A stretch of DNA of 64,000 nucleotides, taken from assembly GCF_003259615.1 (NCBI RefSeq), contig NZ_QLLR01000002.1:1-64000 (forward strand), read 5' to 3'. The position numbers were made by a program, and so were the translations under genes. Below are positions 35,401 through 43,260 of the stretch, piece after piece; position 1 is the stretch's first letter, and each line of letters opens with the position of its first letter. The notes under the pieces are model-generated. The model saw only the letters and a program-made list of their open reading frames with translations, made no database searches and was not told where the DNA came from. The stretch comes from Pedobacter cryoconitis (GTDB lineage Bacteria > Bacteroidota > Bacteroidia > Sphingobacteriales > Sphingobacteriaceae).

Positions 35401-37827
35401 GTATTTCCCTTCCAGTAAAGGTTGTGTATCGAAATTCCCCCCAGTAAATAGATTAGCCCCACCAACTTGTATAGCTCCGATTTTATCTGTTACACTTTGA
35501 TTAGTAGCAGCATTACCACCGGTAATGACTATTTTCCCTTTTATAAATGCGCGCTCAGCATACAACCCATACCCATCCAGCTCACCAAGATCCGCATCGC
35601 TAATCCCTGAAAGTTTACCCAGACGCACTTTGGTTTTACCCGCTAAACTATCCGAATTAATACCATCTAAAACATCAATATAAGGTGCACCAGTATCACT
35701 ATTCGTCAAATATATCAACCCCTGGCGACTGGTATCAGTCGTATTACCAAACTGAAAAACGCTATCTCCCGCAGCCGGAATACCCCCGCCGGTTTTACCC
35801 GCTTTATCCAGATCAAAAATACCTGCACTAACCGCCCTGACACGTGCCGTATAATACTTCAAACGCTTACCATCCCAAACCTGGCAACGTACAATATCAT
35901 TCACCCGGAACTGCACAGCAATTGTTCCCTCATCGGTGTTAATCTGACAAGACCAATAATCAGCATTATCAGTTACCGTTTTGATTTTTGCCACATTTGT
36001 AATTGCGATACTACCTCCGCTACCAGTGATTTCACGAACATTAAGCACATTTACATTCAATTCCTTACGCACGGTAAGGTTATCGAATTCTGCACTTCCA
36101 TCAGGGTTTATTTTATAACCTGTCCCTGTAAAACCACTCACATAACCTTTACTATTTACTGTATCGGCAACAACTGATAAAAATGTAACCGCATCAGTTT
36201 TTCGCACGGGCTGGCTGATGAAATCATCAAAATGTCTACCATCCCACTGATCACTATCTTTAGCATAATCTGCTTTTAAAGCATGTCCTGACTCAGGTGT
36301 ATAATCTGCTACTCCGGCTTTGGTTTTAGTTCCGGACAACATTAAATACCCATCCTGTTCAGATAAACGGTTCAGAAAAATGTTTTTCCTGATCTGGTTA
36401 ATGTCCAGTAAACCACTGCTTTCAATCAACTGTAAAGTCCTTTGCTGCTGCGCATACTGGCGGATAATTTCATTCGCGCCAATACTGTCAGTTACTTCAA
36501 ATTCATACTTATAAGCACTTTGAAGATCACGTTTATACGCAGCGATCCGGATTTCTCCATTGATGCCCATATCTGTATCAGTGATCACAACCGTATTCCC
36601 AAGCGTCACTTTAACACCCAGTTTTTTAAACCAGATCGGATCACAGTCAATAGTGTAAGCAAAGTTTAAAACAGGGTCACTATTTTTCTCATAATAGGCT
36701 AATGCAGCCTGATTCAACCTGTTTTCAGCAGCTAAAACATAACTTTCAGGCATCGCTATATCCACCAGGACATATTTATCCCCCACTGCAGGCCTTAATA
36801 GATCAGAAGGCATTTCTATAGCCTTTTCTTCCTCGTTCTTTTTAATCGTCACCTGTTTAGTCTGATGATTATAAGCCGAAATTTCAAAAGAATATCCCGC
36901 TAATTGCCCGGTATTGAATCTTACTTTCGAAGCACCATCAAGCTTAACCGTATTCAGGTCAAAATCTAAAGTATTGTCAGTAAAGAACTTCCAGTTACCA
37001 CTACCGGCAACGATCGCACTCACTACGCCTTCACGTTCTGGTTTCACGTCAAAAACCTGTGTAGCCTCAATCAGCCCATATAAAGCAATCTTTGCCGGAT
37101 CTTCATAATAGGTTTTACCACCAGGCAGCAGCAAACTGCCAGAAGCATTTCTGTAGCCCGCAGGTAAATTCTGAGCAGATCCCCGAACATACAAGCGCGT
37201 CACGATATTGATGCTTTTGTTATTACCTCTGAAGATACTGTACAAACCCTTTCCCTGGCCATATCCGAAAGACATTCCGCTACTTTGCTCCCGCTTTTGA
37301 AGGTGGATAGTCTTATTCTCAATCCAGAATTCTGTTTCAAAGTCCTGAGCAAGCCTGTTCAATCCCTGCAAACAGTTCTCTGCGTTGAACGTGAAATTTT
37401 TATAACCTGTATCATCTACTGTACCTACAGACCAGCCAGCACTGTGGCGGTTTGCATTTTCTACAATTAAACCAACAATGGTCGCCGCATTACCCATCAG
37501 GGTAAAAGACGGCTCTAAAAGCTGATTTTTTGTATTCAGGAACTGCAATTGCACTTTTGCCAGGTCATAAAATACAGCTTCTAACTGCATGTTATATTCA
37601 AAACTGTTCTTCGCGACTTTTTTTACCGAAGGAAGTACGTTCAGCTGATAACGCTCTCCATACACCAGTACAAAGTCCATCAGCTTAAAATCAATATACC
37701 TGGGAAGCGTGAAAGAAAAGTCCACCACGTTCTCTCCCATAGCTTTTTTGCTCTGTTTACCTGTCGGGCTTACCGTGGCAATGAGCTGCTCTGCAGAACC
37801 ATTGGTTCTTTTTATCTCGTATCTCAT
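32464..37827 (-). CDS. Tail tip / receptor-binding protein with repeated binding modules
   Basis: 1787 residues, by far the longest gene here. The N-terminal part (about 1-520) has the pattern of siphophage tail-associated baseplate proteins (prophage endopeptidase tail/gp27-like): FSFTLPRYIDFKLMDFVLVYGERYQLN, GLNRLAQDFETEFWIENKTIHLQKRE. A linker (about 530-640) carries SGFTGTGYKINPDGSAEFDNLTVRKELN. Residues about 785-1490 hold four jelly-roll-like modules, each ending in a G-N/S-K-x-x-x-W-x-P motif. About 1560-1690 contains GSIGGIIIQGN-type repeats, followed by a tail. Probably binds the host surface. Stops 2 bases before the next gene upstream. Confidence 0.85.
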   Translation of the reverse strand: MRYEIKRTNGSAEQLIATVSPTGKQSKKAMGENVVDFSFTLPRYIDFKLMDFVLVYGERYQLNVLPSVKKVAKNSFEYNMQLEAVFYDLAKVQLQFLNTKNQLLEPSFTLMGNAATIVGLIVENANRHSAGWSVGTVDDTGYKNFTFNAENCLQGLNRLAQDFETEFWIENKTIHLQKREQSSGMSFGYGQGKGLYSIFRGNNKSINIVTRLYVRGSAQNLPAGYRNASGSLLLPGGKTYYEDPAKIALYGLIEATQVFDVKPEREGVVSAIVAGSGNWKFFTDNTLDFDLNTVKLDGASKVRFNTGQLAGYSFEISAYNHQTKQVTIKKNEEEKAIEMPSDLLRPAVGDKYVLVDIAMPESYVLAAENRLNQAALAYYEKNSDPVLNFAYTIDCDPIWFKKLGVKVTLGNTVVITDTDMGINGEIRIAAYKRDLQSAYKYEFEVTDSIGANEIIRQYAQQQRTLQLIESSGLLDINQIRKNIFLNRLSEQDGYLMLSGTKTKAGVADYTPESGHALKADYAKDSDQWDGRHFDDFISQPVRKTDAVTFLSVVADTVNSKGYVSGFTGTGYKINPDGSAEFDNLTVRKELNVNVLNVREITGSGGSIAITNVAKIKTVTDNADYWSCQINTDEGTIAVQFRVNDIVRCQVWDGKRLKYYTARVRAVSAGIFDLDKAGKTGGGIPAAGDSVFQFGNTTDTSRQGLIYLTNSDTGAPYIDVLDGINSDSLAGKTKVRLGKLSGISDADLGELDGYGLYAERAFIKGKIVITGGNAATNQSVTDKIGAIQVGGANLFTGGNFDTQPLLEGKYNCNPGLSSEYGGILPRLGSYFLLADNQGLNPIFYYQMPRIKVAGSTQYIISFYSISPSEAKGINIVLAYNGTDVQPAIPVTYTNTDFSWGKRNSITISTPAEAKTMAIRFDINSPTWFVLDGLQVEIGNKATDWKPSIDDLSKNVTDKIGGITLGTRNIVLDGAFKNGLSGWEQNGGSAEAVIVDGIPALYIQSAADANGIYAFNKLTVPIKANTDYIVSFDIRGYDYTGGHYLAVGINGVSNGISVPDTNIWNRVSQTTNSGAISGNQPVIIYGTGGRQAFYIRNFKIVEGNKGADWSPAPEDIETKVDGIQIGGTNTFGATSPMTGYTGLAGVQYVKDGTVSGFRITNGIFSVGTQGQNDGLLRINSVITSNGEWTVSGYIKSNGSINMGIDICDLNRIVIPIRKINEWVYFKHTVNVTNYTPELYTFVDFDTIGWQYFLLQDLNVEKGNKPTSWSPAPIDVSNEANNFANSVATSKANAAQANALYGASQDAQAKANAAKAAADLTARQLVDSVDFGGVNMLKNTANFVNNNYWSNTVVAGQFTNGSTCLFSPDIATGNVSYSEPVRVRRGTVYTYSGWVYSQDYSGEVDNIVPMHFWLGAGPNTNDWSYEIIAYQQKIQVDNFRFCYVTFKTGGVNTDYGDLFIRPFIYGAGVLHKAYFTQMKLEQGSKPTTWSPSPEDVSAAISNANDKAVLAQQANNALTDRLKTMAYRDINIAAKQGVTTIDNGSVVTFAVDAAFITANVINVGYITGLDLNFTKGSIGGIIIQGNAITSSNGLFSVNSAGFLTATNANISGTINASAGSIGGILIQNNSITSINKFFSVTSEGVLTAANANISGTINVNAGFIGGFNIRNGYMDYINEGNGNQFILNPGGGLMAFLNNKDDSFSGIGHTVYSATSGVTAVARFENKMNKSSGLNIGMVASASGASINIAVDILAGDIRVSGSMGQSFTQNIGGGFGLKFVKGICVGAVRI
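33340..35475 (-). repeat. Four diverged binding modules in the tail tip gene
   Basis: Each module starts near an IGG/FGG...N motif (GGANLFTGG, LGTRNIVLDG, IGGTNTFG, FGGVNMLKN) and ends with NKATDWKPS, NKGADWSPA, NKPTSWSPA or SKPTTWSPS. The unequal lengths and divergence suggest old duplications and not a recent expansion. Confidence 0.75.
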
Positions 37828-37828
37828 C

Positions 37829-38236
37829 TTATAAAAATTTTACTTTGATTGTTAAATCAAACATGATTGCCGTTTTACCGCCATTGTCAAGCTCATTCAG
37901 TTTTTTCCAGTTTCCACTTTTCTTAAAATAAACCTGGTAAGTCATCGCGTGGTCTGCGACTGTCAGGCTTGAATACCCGGGCTTACGCAGTTCCGCAAAA
38001 AGCGCATTCCTTTTAAGCCAGAAATCGGAGCGGTTATCAGCCACAATGCAGCATTTCAAAGTCACTTCCAGATCGTCAAACTTGGGATCACTTAAATCTA
38101 TATACTCTCCGTTCTCATCTTTATAATCAAAAGAATCAGAGTTTTTTCTATCGCCATGCCCTAATAAAGCAGAAGCGTCTTCGATTTCCAAACCGTAGTT
38201 TGGTCTTACATCAAGATTGTTTATTGCAAAATCCAT
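37829..38236 (-). CDS. Distal tail protein-like
   Basis: 135 residues, strand-rich, without membrane segments. It lies between the tape measure and tail tip genes with spacings of 1 base each side, the standard position of Dit-type distal tail proteins that form the hub joining tail tube and tip. Contains LEVTLKCCIVADNRSDFWLKRNALFAELRKPGYSSLTVADHAMTYQVYFKKS, which resembles the N-terminal Dit fold region. Assigned mainly by gene order. Confidence 0.7.
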   Translation of the reverse strand: MDFAINNLDVRPNYGLEIEDASALLGHGDRKNSDSFDYKDENGEYIDLSDPKFDDLEVTLKCCIVADNRSDFWLKRNALFAELRKPGYSSLTVADHAMTYQVYFKKSGNWKKLNELDNGGKTAIMFDLTIKVKFL

Positions 38237-38237
38237 A

Positions 38238-40118
38238 TTATATTCCTGCGGCTCTAGTTGCGTTATTAGTATTCGTTAATTTACTGTCGATGCTCATTAA
38301 ATAAGGCAAAAAGCGCTCTTCTACATCGGCAGATCTGCCAGTATTCAGCTCAATCTCTTTCAGAGAAAGGGTCTGCGACCTGATCTCCATTAAAGATTCA
38401 GACATACTGGATGTATTTTGTTTCGCCAGCTCATTTCCTTCAATCTGCGCTAAGCGTAAGCCACCAAACTGGCCGGCCAGTAAATTAGCTTCCTCAGAAG
38501 TAATCCCTTTAATCGAACTGGCCATTCCGGTATCGGCAGAACTTTTGTCTCCAAAACTTACCCCGGTAGTTTTTGAGATTGAATCCCACTGCGCAGATAA
38601 ACTAAGCCCCAAAGCCGTAGCCCTGTCTTTCCAGCCTTGAATTTCTTCTTCCGAAGGAATTTTACCATTGGCAGTTAAGGCAGTAAGCTCCTCATAAAGA
38701 GGCTGCATTGCCTTTTGTACGGTGTTATATTTAAAACTATTGACGATTGATTTCTTCAGGATACTTTCAAAACTATCGCCCAGGTCTTGCGCAGATAATT
38801 TACCACCTGCTACCAGGTCAGCAAATACATCTGATAAACCCTCGACAGAAGTTCCCGTTAAAAGACCGTTAATCTTCTCCTGCAGATTTTCAACATCAAT
38901 ACCAGATTGTTTCAATTCTTCACGAAGTGATTTTAAAGCCTCAAAATCAGACTTAGCCTGGTTTTTTAATTTACCTTGCAGGTAAAGCTCTTCCATCTTC
39001 GCATAGTCACTTCCGCCAAGACTGGCCATAATATCCCATGTCTTAGCTTTTCTGAGCCATGTACCATGTTTTGACCCTACCCCGTCTACAAACTCCTGCC
39101 CTTGAATAGAGGTAAAAACCTTATCGTAAGCTTTTTGTAACTCAGGACTTTGTTGTTTCAATAGGTCAAGCTGGGCAATCATGCCCTGATAACTTGTTTT
39201 ACCACGCTTTACCTCATCCTGATCTCTTTTTCTGAGCAAAGCCTGGTAGGCCAGCTCTCCTTTGGTAGCAGCGTCCTGGTAATCTTTAATATATTTGGCT
39301 GCAGCTTCTTTAGCGGCCTTTAAGCCACCAAAGTAACCCAGCACACTATTGACCACACCAAATGCTGCTGAGGCAATCCCCATTCCTGCACCCAGTTTAT
39401 CCAGCGTGCTTGACTTCGAGTCTTTAAAAACTGCAGTTTGTTTTTTAATTTCACCAACACCAGCAACTCCAGTTGCTACTGTGCCAACCATCGCAGTAAT
39501 ATTGCTGTTGATCCCACTAAAGCTTTGACCTACTGCGCGGAGTTTATCTGCCAGGTCGGTCAGTTCTTTGACACTGCCGGTTTGGGCTGTTTTCTTAACC
39601 TTTAAAATTTCACCCTCCAGTTTGTTCTTTTCATCAGCAGTCAATTTTGTAGCACTCAGTTCTTGTTCAAGCAAGTCAATGGCTTTGAATGTGTTTTGAA
39701 CAGTCATCTGCTCCAGGTTATTGAAAAGATTTTTATAAGAAGCCATTTTTTTGACATTTGCTTCGTCAGTTTTAGTCACCTCCTCGTCGCCAACCTTCAA
39801 AGCCAGCTTAGCTTGTTCTTTGTATCCCGACGCTTCCAATAAAGCTGCAGCCTTTTGATATTCTGCTACCATAGCCGCACGCGTTTCCGCATAGGCTTTA
39901 TAAGTTTCCAGAAGCTTTTTTAGATCAGCCTCGGGATCTATGCCGCTATCAGGTCCTTTTTGAGCTAATGCGGCCGCACTTCCAAGGCGTTGTAAAAAAC
40001 CTTCCTGAATTTTTGCCTCATCGCCGATGCCTTTGATCCGTTCACGGGTTGCTTTCAGTTCCTGTTCAATCTGAGCAGCATTGAAAGTAAAAGTTATGTC
40101 TAAATTTGAGTCGTTCAT
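38238..40118 (-). CDS. Tail tape measure protein
   Basis: 626 residues, largely helical (long charged helices at about 10-200 and 270-420) with a hydrophobic central stretch (about 200-275: SNITAMVGTVATGVAGVGEIKK, GAGMGIASAAFGVVNSVLGYFGG), as is typical of tape measure proteins. Sets tail length and is released at injection; by the usual 0.15 nm per residue rule a tail of roughly 90 nm would be expected. Located just after the frameshifted chaperone and before the distal tail gene. The central region is adapted for membrane interaction in known relatives. Confidence 0.85.
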   Translation of the reverse strand: MNDSNLDITFTFNAAQIEQELKATRERIKGIGDEAKIQEGFLQRLGSAAALAQKGPDSGIDPEADLKKLLETYKAYAETRAAMVAEYQKAAALLEASGYKEQAKLALKVGDEEVTKTDEANVKKMASYKNLFNNLEQMTVQNTFKAIDLLEQELSATKLTADEKNKLEGEILKVKKTAQTGSVKELTDLADKLRAVGQSFSGINSNITAMVGTVATGVAGVGEIKKQTAVFKDSKSSTLDKLGAGMGIASAAFGVVNSVLGYFGGLKAAKEAAAKYIKDYQDAATKGELAYQALLRKRDQDEVKRGKTSYQGMIAQLDLLKQQSPELQKAYDKVFTSIQGQEFVDGVGSKHGTWLRKAKTWDIMASLGGSDYAKMEELYLQGKLKNQAKSDFEALKSLREELKQSGIDVENLQEKINGLLTGTSVEGLSDVFADLVAGGKLSAQDLGDSFESILKKSIVNSFKYNTVQKAMQPLYEELTALTANGKIPSEEEIQGWKDRATALGLSLSAQWDSISKTTGVSFGDKSSADTGMASSIKGITSEEANLLAGQFGGLRLAQIEGNELAKQNTSSMSESLMEIRSQTLSLKEIELNTGRSADVEERFLPYLMSIDSKLTNTNNATRAAGI

Positions 40119-40126
40119 TTGCTTTG

Positions 40127-40414
40127 TTATTTTAATCCCAATCGTTCAGCCAGTGTATCACCGGTAACTTTTTTAGGTTTCTTTTTAATACGTTTCATTG
40201 TCGGGGCATCGGCTAACATCAGCCTGATATTTATCCAGCTGGTTCCCCACAAAATATCCTTAAAGGTCCAGCCGGTCCGTTCTGCTATGGAAAATATTAC
40301 ACCCCATACGCTATCTAAGCCACAGGCTTTTAACTCGTATGACTGATCTGTTGGCTCATCTTTGGTTTCATCATATTCAATGTCTCTCCCAAGCTGATAA
40401 TGTGTGTAAAATCC
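40127..40414 (-). CDS. Frameshift extension of the tail assembly chaperone (-1 frame)
   Basis: A 95-codon frame without a usable start, opening after a TGA at 40415-40417 and ending with TAA at 40127-40129, 8 bases before the tape measure ATG. It overlaps the end of the upstream chaperone gene by 85 bases in the -1 frame and fills what would otherwise be a 211-base hole in a tightly packed operon. The product includes LKACGLDSVWGVIFSIAER, TGWTFKDILWGTSW and ends KKVTGDTLAERLGLK. In lambda-type phages the same position holds the T part of the G-GT chaperone pair, made by programmed frameshifting. Confidence 0.75.
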   Translation of the reverse strand, partial: GFYTHYQLGRDIEYDETKDEPTDQSYELKACGLDSVWGVIFSIAERTGWTFKDILWGTSWINIRLMLADAPTMKRIKKKPKKVTGDTLAERLGLK

Positions 40415-40809
40415 TCAATCCCACCTTGCAGCACAACGATCTCCATCACCATGCACATGTCTCTCAGGGTCAGTTTGTTCATCAGGTAAAAAGCCAGTAC
40501 AGGTGTAAATAACAAGCTTAGTAAACGATCATTTAATAAGGCGCAGGCAACCAGCTTAGCAATCGTTTTGGTGTGTCTGAGCTGCTTGCCTACGAGTTCA
40601 TTAAATGGAATTTCGTTTACTTTCGCCACATCAAGCCCCAGTTGTAAATAGTAACTGCTAATCTGTACCAGTGTCCCGCCCATAGGGTTTTGTATCTTTA
40701 CTGTTATTCTCTTTTTTCCAAAGAGCCGAAGCAACAGAGGTGCGGGGAAATGAACCGCCACACCTCTGTCCAGCAATGTTTCGGCAGCTCTAAACTCTAC
40801 CGTATTCAT
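40330..40809 (-). CDS. Tail assembly chaperone (G-type)
   Basis: 159 residues, mainly helical (PLLLRLFGKKRITVKIQNPMGGTLVQISSYYLQLGLD, TIAKLVACALLNDRLLSLLFTPVLAFYLMNKLTLRDMCMVMEIVVLQGGIEDF). It sits between the tail tube and tape measure genes, the fixed place of the chaperone that coats the tape measure during assembly. Ends in QISHTS; ribosomes slipping by -1 shortly before the stop would add the 40127-40414 extension. Slip candidates in the overlap are TTG GGA GAG (about 40384-40392) and CCA AAG ATG (40357-40365), where the tRNA in the P site could re-pair one base back. No recognised enzymatic motif. Confidence 0.75.
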   Translation of the reverse strand: MNTVEFRAAETLLDRGVAVHFPAPLLLRLFGKKRITVKIQNPMGGTLVQISSYYLQLGLDVAKVNEIPFNELVGKQLRHTKTIAKLVACALLNDRLLSLLFTPVLAFYLMNKLTLRDMCMVMEIVVLQGGIEDFTHIISLGETLNMMKPKMSQQISHTS

Positions 40810-40811
40810 TG

Positions 40812-41315
40812 TTATGCTGGATTACCATAACTTACAGAAGTTACTCCGGCTTTGGCAGGCTCTAATACCGTACCTTTTACGCGGATAACGTTAACATCTG
40901 TAGGACTGAAAACACCAACCAGTGTTGCTGAAACATGAACGCGTGGGAATAACCAGGTCGCGCCCTGAGCATCAATGATCTCATGAGTTTTCTCAATAAT
41001 CGGAGATTTAGAAGGTTTATTCCAGATCTTATTTGGCCCGGTTCCTGTCAGGGTACCACCCATATAATTCTGCATCACCTCTACGTCAAAAGTCATGATG
41101 TCGTACTCAACGGTGATGTCTCCATCCTCATTGATCACGATAACAGGCTGGGATTTACCAGCAGCTTTAATTTTAGTCTGCGTTGCATCTGCCTGCGTAA
41201 CTTTTACCGTGTTTTCTTTGATCTCTCCCGGAGAAGCTAATACTTTACCAGCATCGCCATCTACTTCTAAACTTCCTACTTTTAATGATTTAATATCTAA
41301 ACTGAATTGTGACAT
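40812..41315 (-). CDS. Major tail tube protein
   Basis: 167 residues, beta-rich with no signal peptide: FSLDIKSLKVGSLEVDGDAGKVLASPGEIKENTVKVTQADAT near the start, VEYDIMTFDVEVMQNYMGGTLTG in the middle and GATWLFPRVHVSATLVGVFSPTDVNVIRVKGTVLEP at the end, a pattern seen in phage tail tube proteins. First gene of the tail cluster; ends 2 bases before the chaperone start. No contractile sheath gene precedes it, so the tail is of the non-contractile type. Confidence 0.8.
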   Translation of the reverse strand: MSQFSLDIKSLKVGSLEVDGDAGKVLASPGEIKENTVKVTQADATQTKIKAAGKSQPVIVINEDGDITVEYDIMTFDVEVMQNYMGGTLTGTGPNKIWNKPSKSPIIEKTHEIIDAQGATWLFPRVHVSATLVGVFSPTDVNVIRVKGTVLEPAKAGVTSVSYGNPA

Positions 41316-41341
41316 AATATTGATTTTTAAGGGTTTAATTT

Positions 41342-41464
41342 TTAATGAAGGATCGGACGGTCGTCTTTTCCTTTTAATTTGTTTAACTGCTGACCCACCT
41401 GTTCAGCTCTTTTAATGACTTTTTTTGTTTGCTGCTGAAGTGATCTGCCGACAACCTCAGGCAT
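41342..41464 (-). CDS. 40-codon ORF between lysin and tail tube genes
   Basis: ATG at 41464, stop TAA at 41342-41344; product of 40 residues, basic and helical (SLQQQTKKVIKRAEQVGQQLNKLK). An in-frame TAA lies four codons upstream, so the frame does not extend. It is the only coding candidate in the 245-base space where a Mu-type phage would carry its head module. It may be a real small gene or the remnant of a deleted one. Confidence 0.4.
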   Translation of the reverse strand: MPEVVGRSLQQQTKKVIKRAEQVGQQLNKLKGKDDRPILH

Positions 41465-41559
41465 TGTTTCAGGTTACATTCAATCCATTGCTTTTCTCAT
41501 TTTTCGACTTTTAAATACACGTTTATTTATTTCTCTTTCTTTTTATTAGTCAACTCAGA

Positions 41560-42078
41560 TCAGACCTCTACGGCATAGATATACCCCTCTACGTTCAATC
41601 CTTTTTCATTGAAATTCCTGGTAATCGTCCGTAGTTTCTGCGCCACACGGTCCCCTTCCCTGCTTCCGCTGGCATTGGTATTTCCTTCGATAGTTGTCAT
41701 TGTGTTTTTGGCGTGATCAACGCTGATGACAATACCTGCATGGCCTGTAGTGCCTCTTCCCATCCGCCAGATTACAATTGCCCCGGGCTTTGGCGTTTCC
41801 CCGACAGGAAAAGTCCCGTTATTCTCGTGGTTACGTAAGGTCTGCAGCGCTCCGCCACTACAACAGCTGTTCACGATCGACTTGAAGCTTTGATGACCGC
41901 CATAAGCTTCTTTGTAAACCAGCTTGGTAAAAAAAGCACACCAGGGTGCACCTTTATACCAGCCCACATTCTTCATCTGCTGCTCAAAAACAGCGTCCCC
42001 AAAGCCTGAGTTACCTTTTAGTTCCAATTTCCCTAAATAGCTTCTTGCTATTTCAATTATTCTATTTACACTGCTCAC
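41560..42078 (-). CDS. CHAP-domain endolysin
   Basis: 172 residues forming a single CHAP-type cysteine peptidase/amidase domain: GKLELKGNSGFGDAVFEQQMKNVGW, then APWCAFFTKLVYKEA with the catalytic cysteine, GAIVIWRMGRGTTGHAGIVISVD with the catalytic histidine, and TIEGNTN near the end with the third polar residue. Cleaves peptidoglycan to lyse the host. No signal peptide, so it depends on the holin whose gene overlaps its start by 4 bases. Confidence 0.88.
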   Translation of the reverse strand: MSSVNRIIEIARSYLGKLELKGNSGFGDAVFEQQMKNVGWYKGAPWCAFFTKLVYKEAYGGHQSFKSIVNSCCSGGALQTLRNHENNGTFPVGETPKPGAIVIWRMGRGTTGHAGIVISVDHAKNTMTTIEGNTNASGSREGDRVAQKLRTITRNFNEKGLNVEGYIYAVEV

Positions 42079-42596
42079 GATAGGAGATTATTAAGTTTAT
42101 CCTGTATTTTACTAATCCAATGGGTCTTCTCTTTCCCACTGATCACTGCAAGGTTTTCAAGTACACTCACCACATTTTCAAGTAAAATCTGGGAGAGCAG
42201 AAACAGATGCAGCCAATCGAACATGAGCGCTGCTGCAGCCCTTTGATGCGCCTTAAAACTTTGAGACATCACATATGGAAGCGCAATCAAAACGAGGTAA
42301 TAAAAGACCTTAAAACTAAAGCGGCTAAGCTTCATGCTGCTGATCCCCTCTTTCCGGATATGCGCCGCGACTACCCCGCTGGTAACTTCTGCCATGAACA
42401 CCAGGATCAACAGTGCAAAAGCATAAGTATCCAGGCCAAAAACACGGTCTATCAAAGGAAACATGACACTAAACATAGTACTGGCAATGGTTAAGCGGTA
42501 TTTAGTCGTCGGCCATAAACTCTGACCTAATTCTAACCAGCTGTGGTAATCAAAAGAGCTAAGCATTCTGGTTAAAAACTGCATTAGCCTGTACAA
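42075..42596 (-). CDS. Phage holin
   Basis: 173 residues with three to four membrane segments (LTIASTMFSVMFPLIDRVFG, YAFALLILVFMAEVTSGVVAA, FKVFYYLVLIALPYVM, LMFDWLHLFLLSQILLENV), a basic SSMKLSRFSFK loop and charged C-terminus, like the phage_holin_4 group of Bacteroidetes prophages. Makes holes in the inner membrane to release the lysin. Overlaps the lysin start by ATGA and faces away from the plus-strand gene at 42631. Confidence 0.8.
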   Translation of the reverse strand: MYRLMQFLTRMLSSFDYHSWLELGQSLWPTTKYRLTIASTMFSVMFPLIDRVFGLDTYAFALLILVFMAEVTSGVVAAHIRKEGISSMKLSRFSFKVFYYLVLIALPYVMSQSFKAHQRAAAALMFDWLHLFLLSQILLENVVSVLENLAVISGKEKTHWISKIQDKLNNLLS

Positions 42597-42630
42597 TTTG
42601 AAGTCTTGTTTTAAGGTTGATATTTAGTCG

Positions 42631-43260
42631 TTGTTTTCTCATTTGCTGTTCGATTATGATACAAACGTACAGCAGAAAAAAGCCCTAAAAAAACGCTGTA
42701 AAACCATCATAGCACAGATTTTAGTTTATATAGCAGTAATTACCATGATAGAATTACCCAGTTTTTTTGCCCTGTTTATAGTACCGATTTTTGAACTGTT
42801 ATCACGCTTAAACGGGTCGGGGAAATCAATCCGGGAGAGCTTATTTAAAATCAGAAAAATGAAGAAAGTTTATTTAAAAATGTTGGAGCGCTTCAAAGAA
42901 TTGCCTTCAATCAAACAGGTCGAAGAAGACTACGGACAACTGGAACAGAGCGACAAAATTGCAGTACTTAAATTTCCGTTTGTGGGCTTTTCTATTTCAG
43001 AACCTGTCCGCAAAAATCTAACAGCTACAAAGCAGGTTTGTGATTGTGAGATCAGCTTGCGGCTGGCACTGGATTATGGGAAGGATGTTAGTATTTCGCC
43101 TTATGATATTCAGGAAGCCCTGGAAGCGAAATTTCAAGGATGGGGAGATCAGGAAATGAACCGCTGGGAATGTAAATCCCTGGTGAAAGAACCAAGACTG
43201 GACGGGCTTGTCGTATTCAGATTCCTGTTCAAAACAGGTTATCAGAAAAGCCCTCAGTAG
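42631..43260 (+). CDS. Opposite-strand protein of unknown function within the element
   Basis: Up to 209 residues if a TTG at 42631 is used; an ATG at 42745 gives 171. The N-terminal part is basic with a hydrophobic stretch (ILVYIAVITMIELPSFFALFIVPIFELL), then a helical charged segment (ESLFKIRKMKKVYLKMLERFKELPS) and an alpha/beta C-terminal region (ISLRLALDYGKDVSISPYDIQEALEAKFQGWG, GLVVFRFLFKTG). It runs against all other element genes except the repressor, a layout typical of cargo expressed from the prophage. No family recognised. It shares a 34-base divergent promoter region with the holin gene. Confidence 0.55.
   Translation: MFSHLLFDYDTNVQQKKALKKRCKTIIAQILVYIAVITMIELPSFFALFIVPIFELLSRLNGSGKSIRESLFKIRKMKKVYLKMLERFKELPSIKQVEEDYGQLEQSDKIAVLKFPFVGFSISEPVRKNLTATKQVCDCEISLRLALDYGKDVSISPYDIQEALEAKFQGWGDQEMNRWECKSLVKEPRLDGLVVFRFLFKTGYQKSPQ

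Noticed and set aside
40812..41315. Contractile (sheath-bearing) tail, that is an R-type tailocin or Mu itself
   Set aside because: No sheath gene precedes the tube gene, and the tail operon follows the tube-chaperone-tape measure-distal tail-tip order of non-contractile tails.
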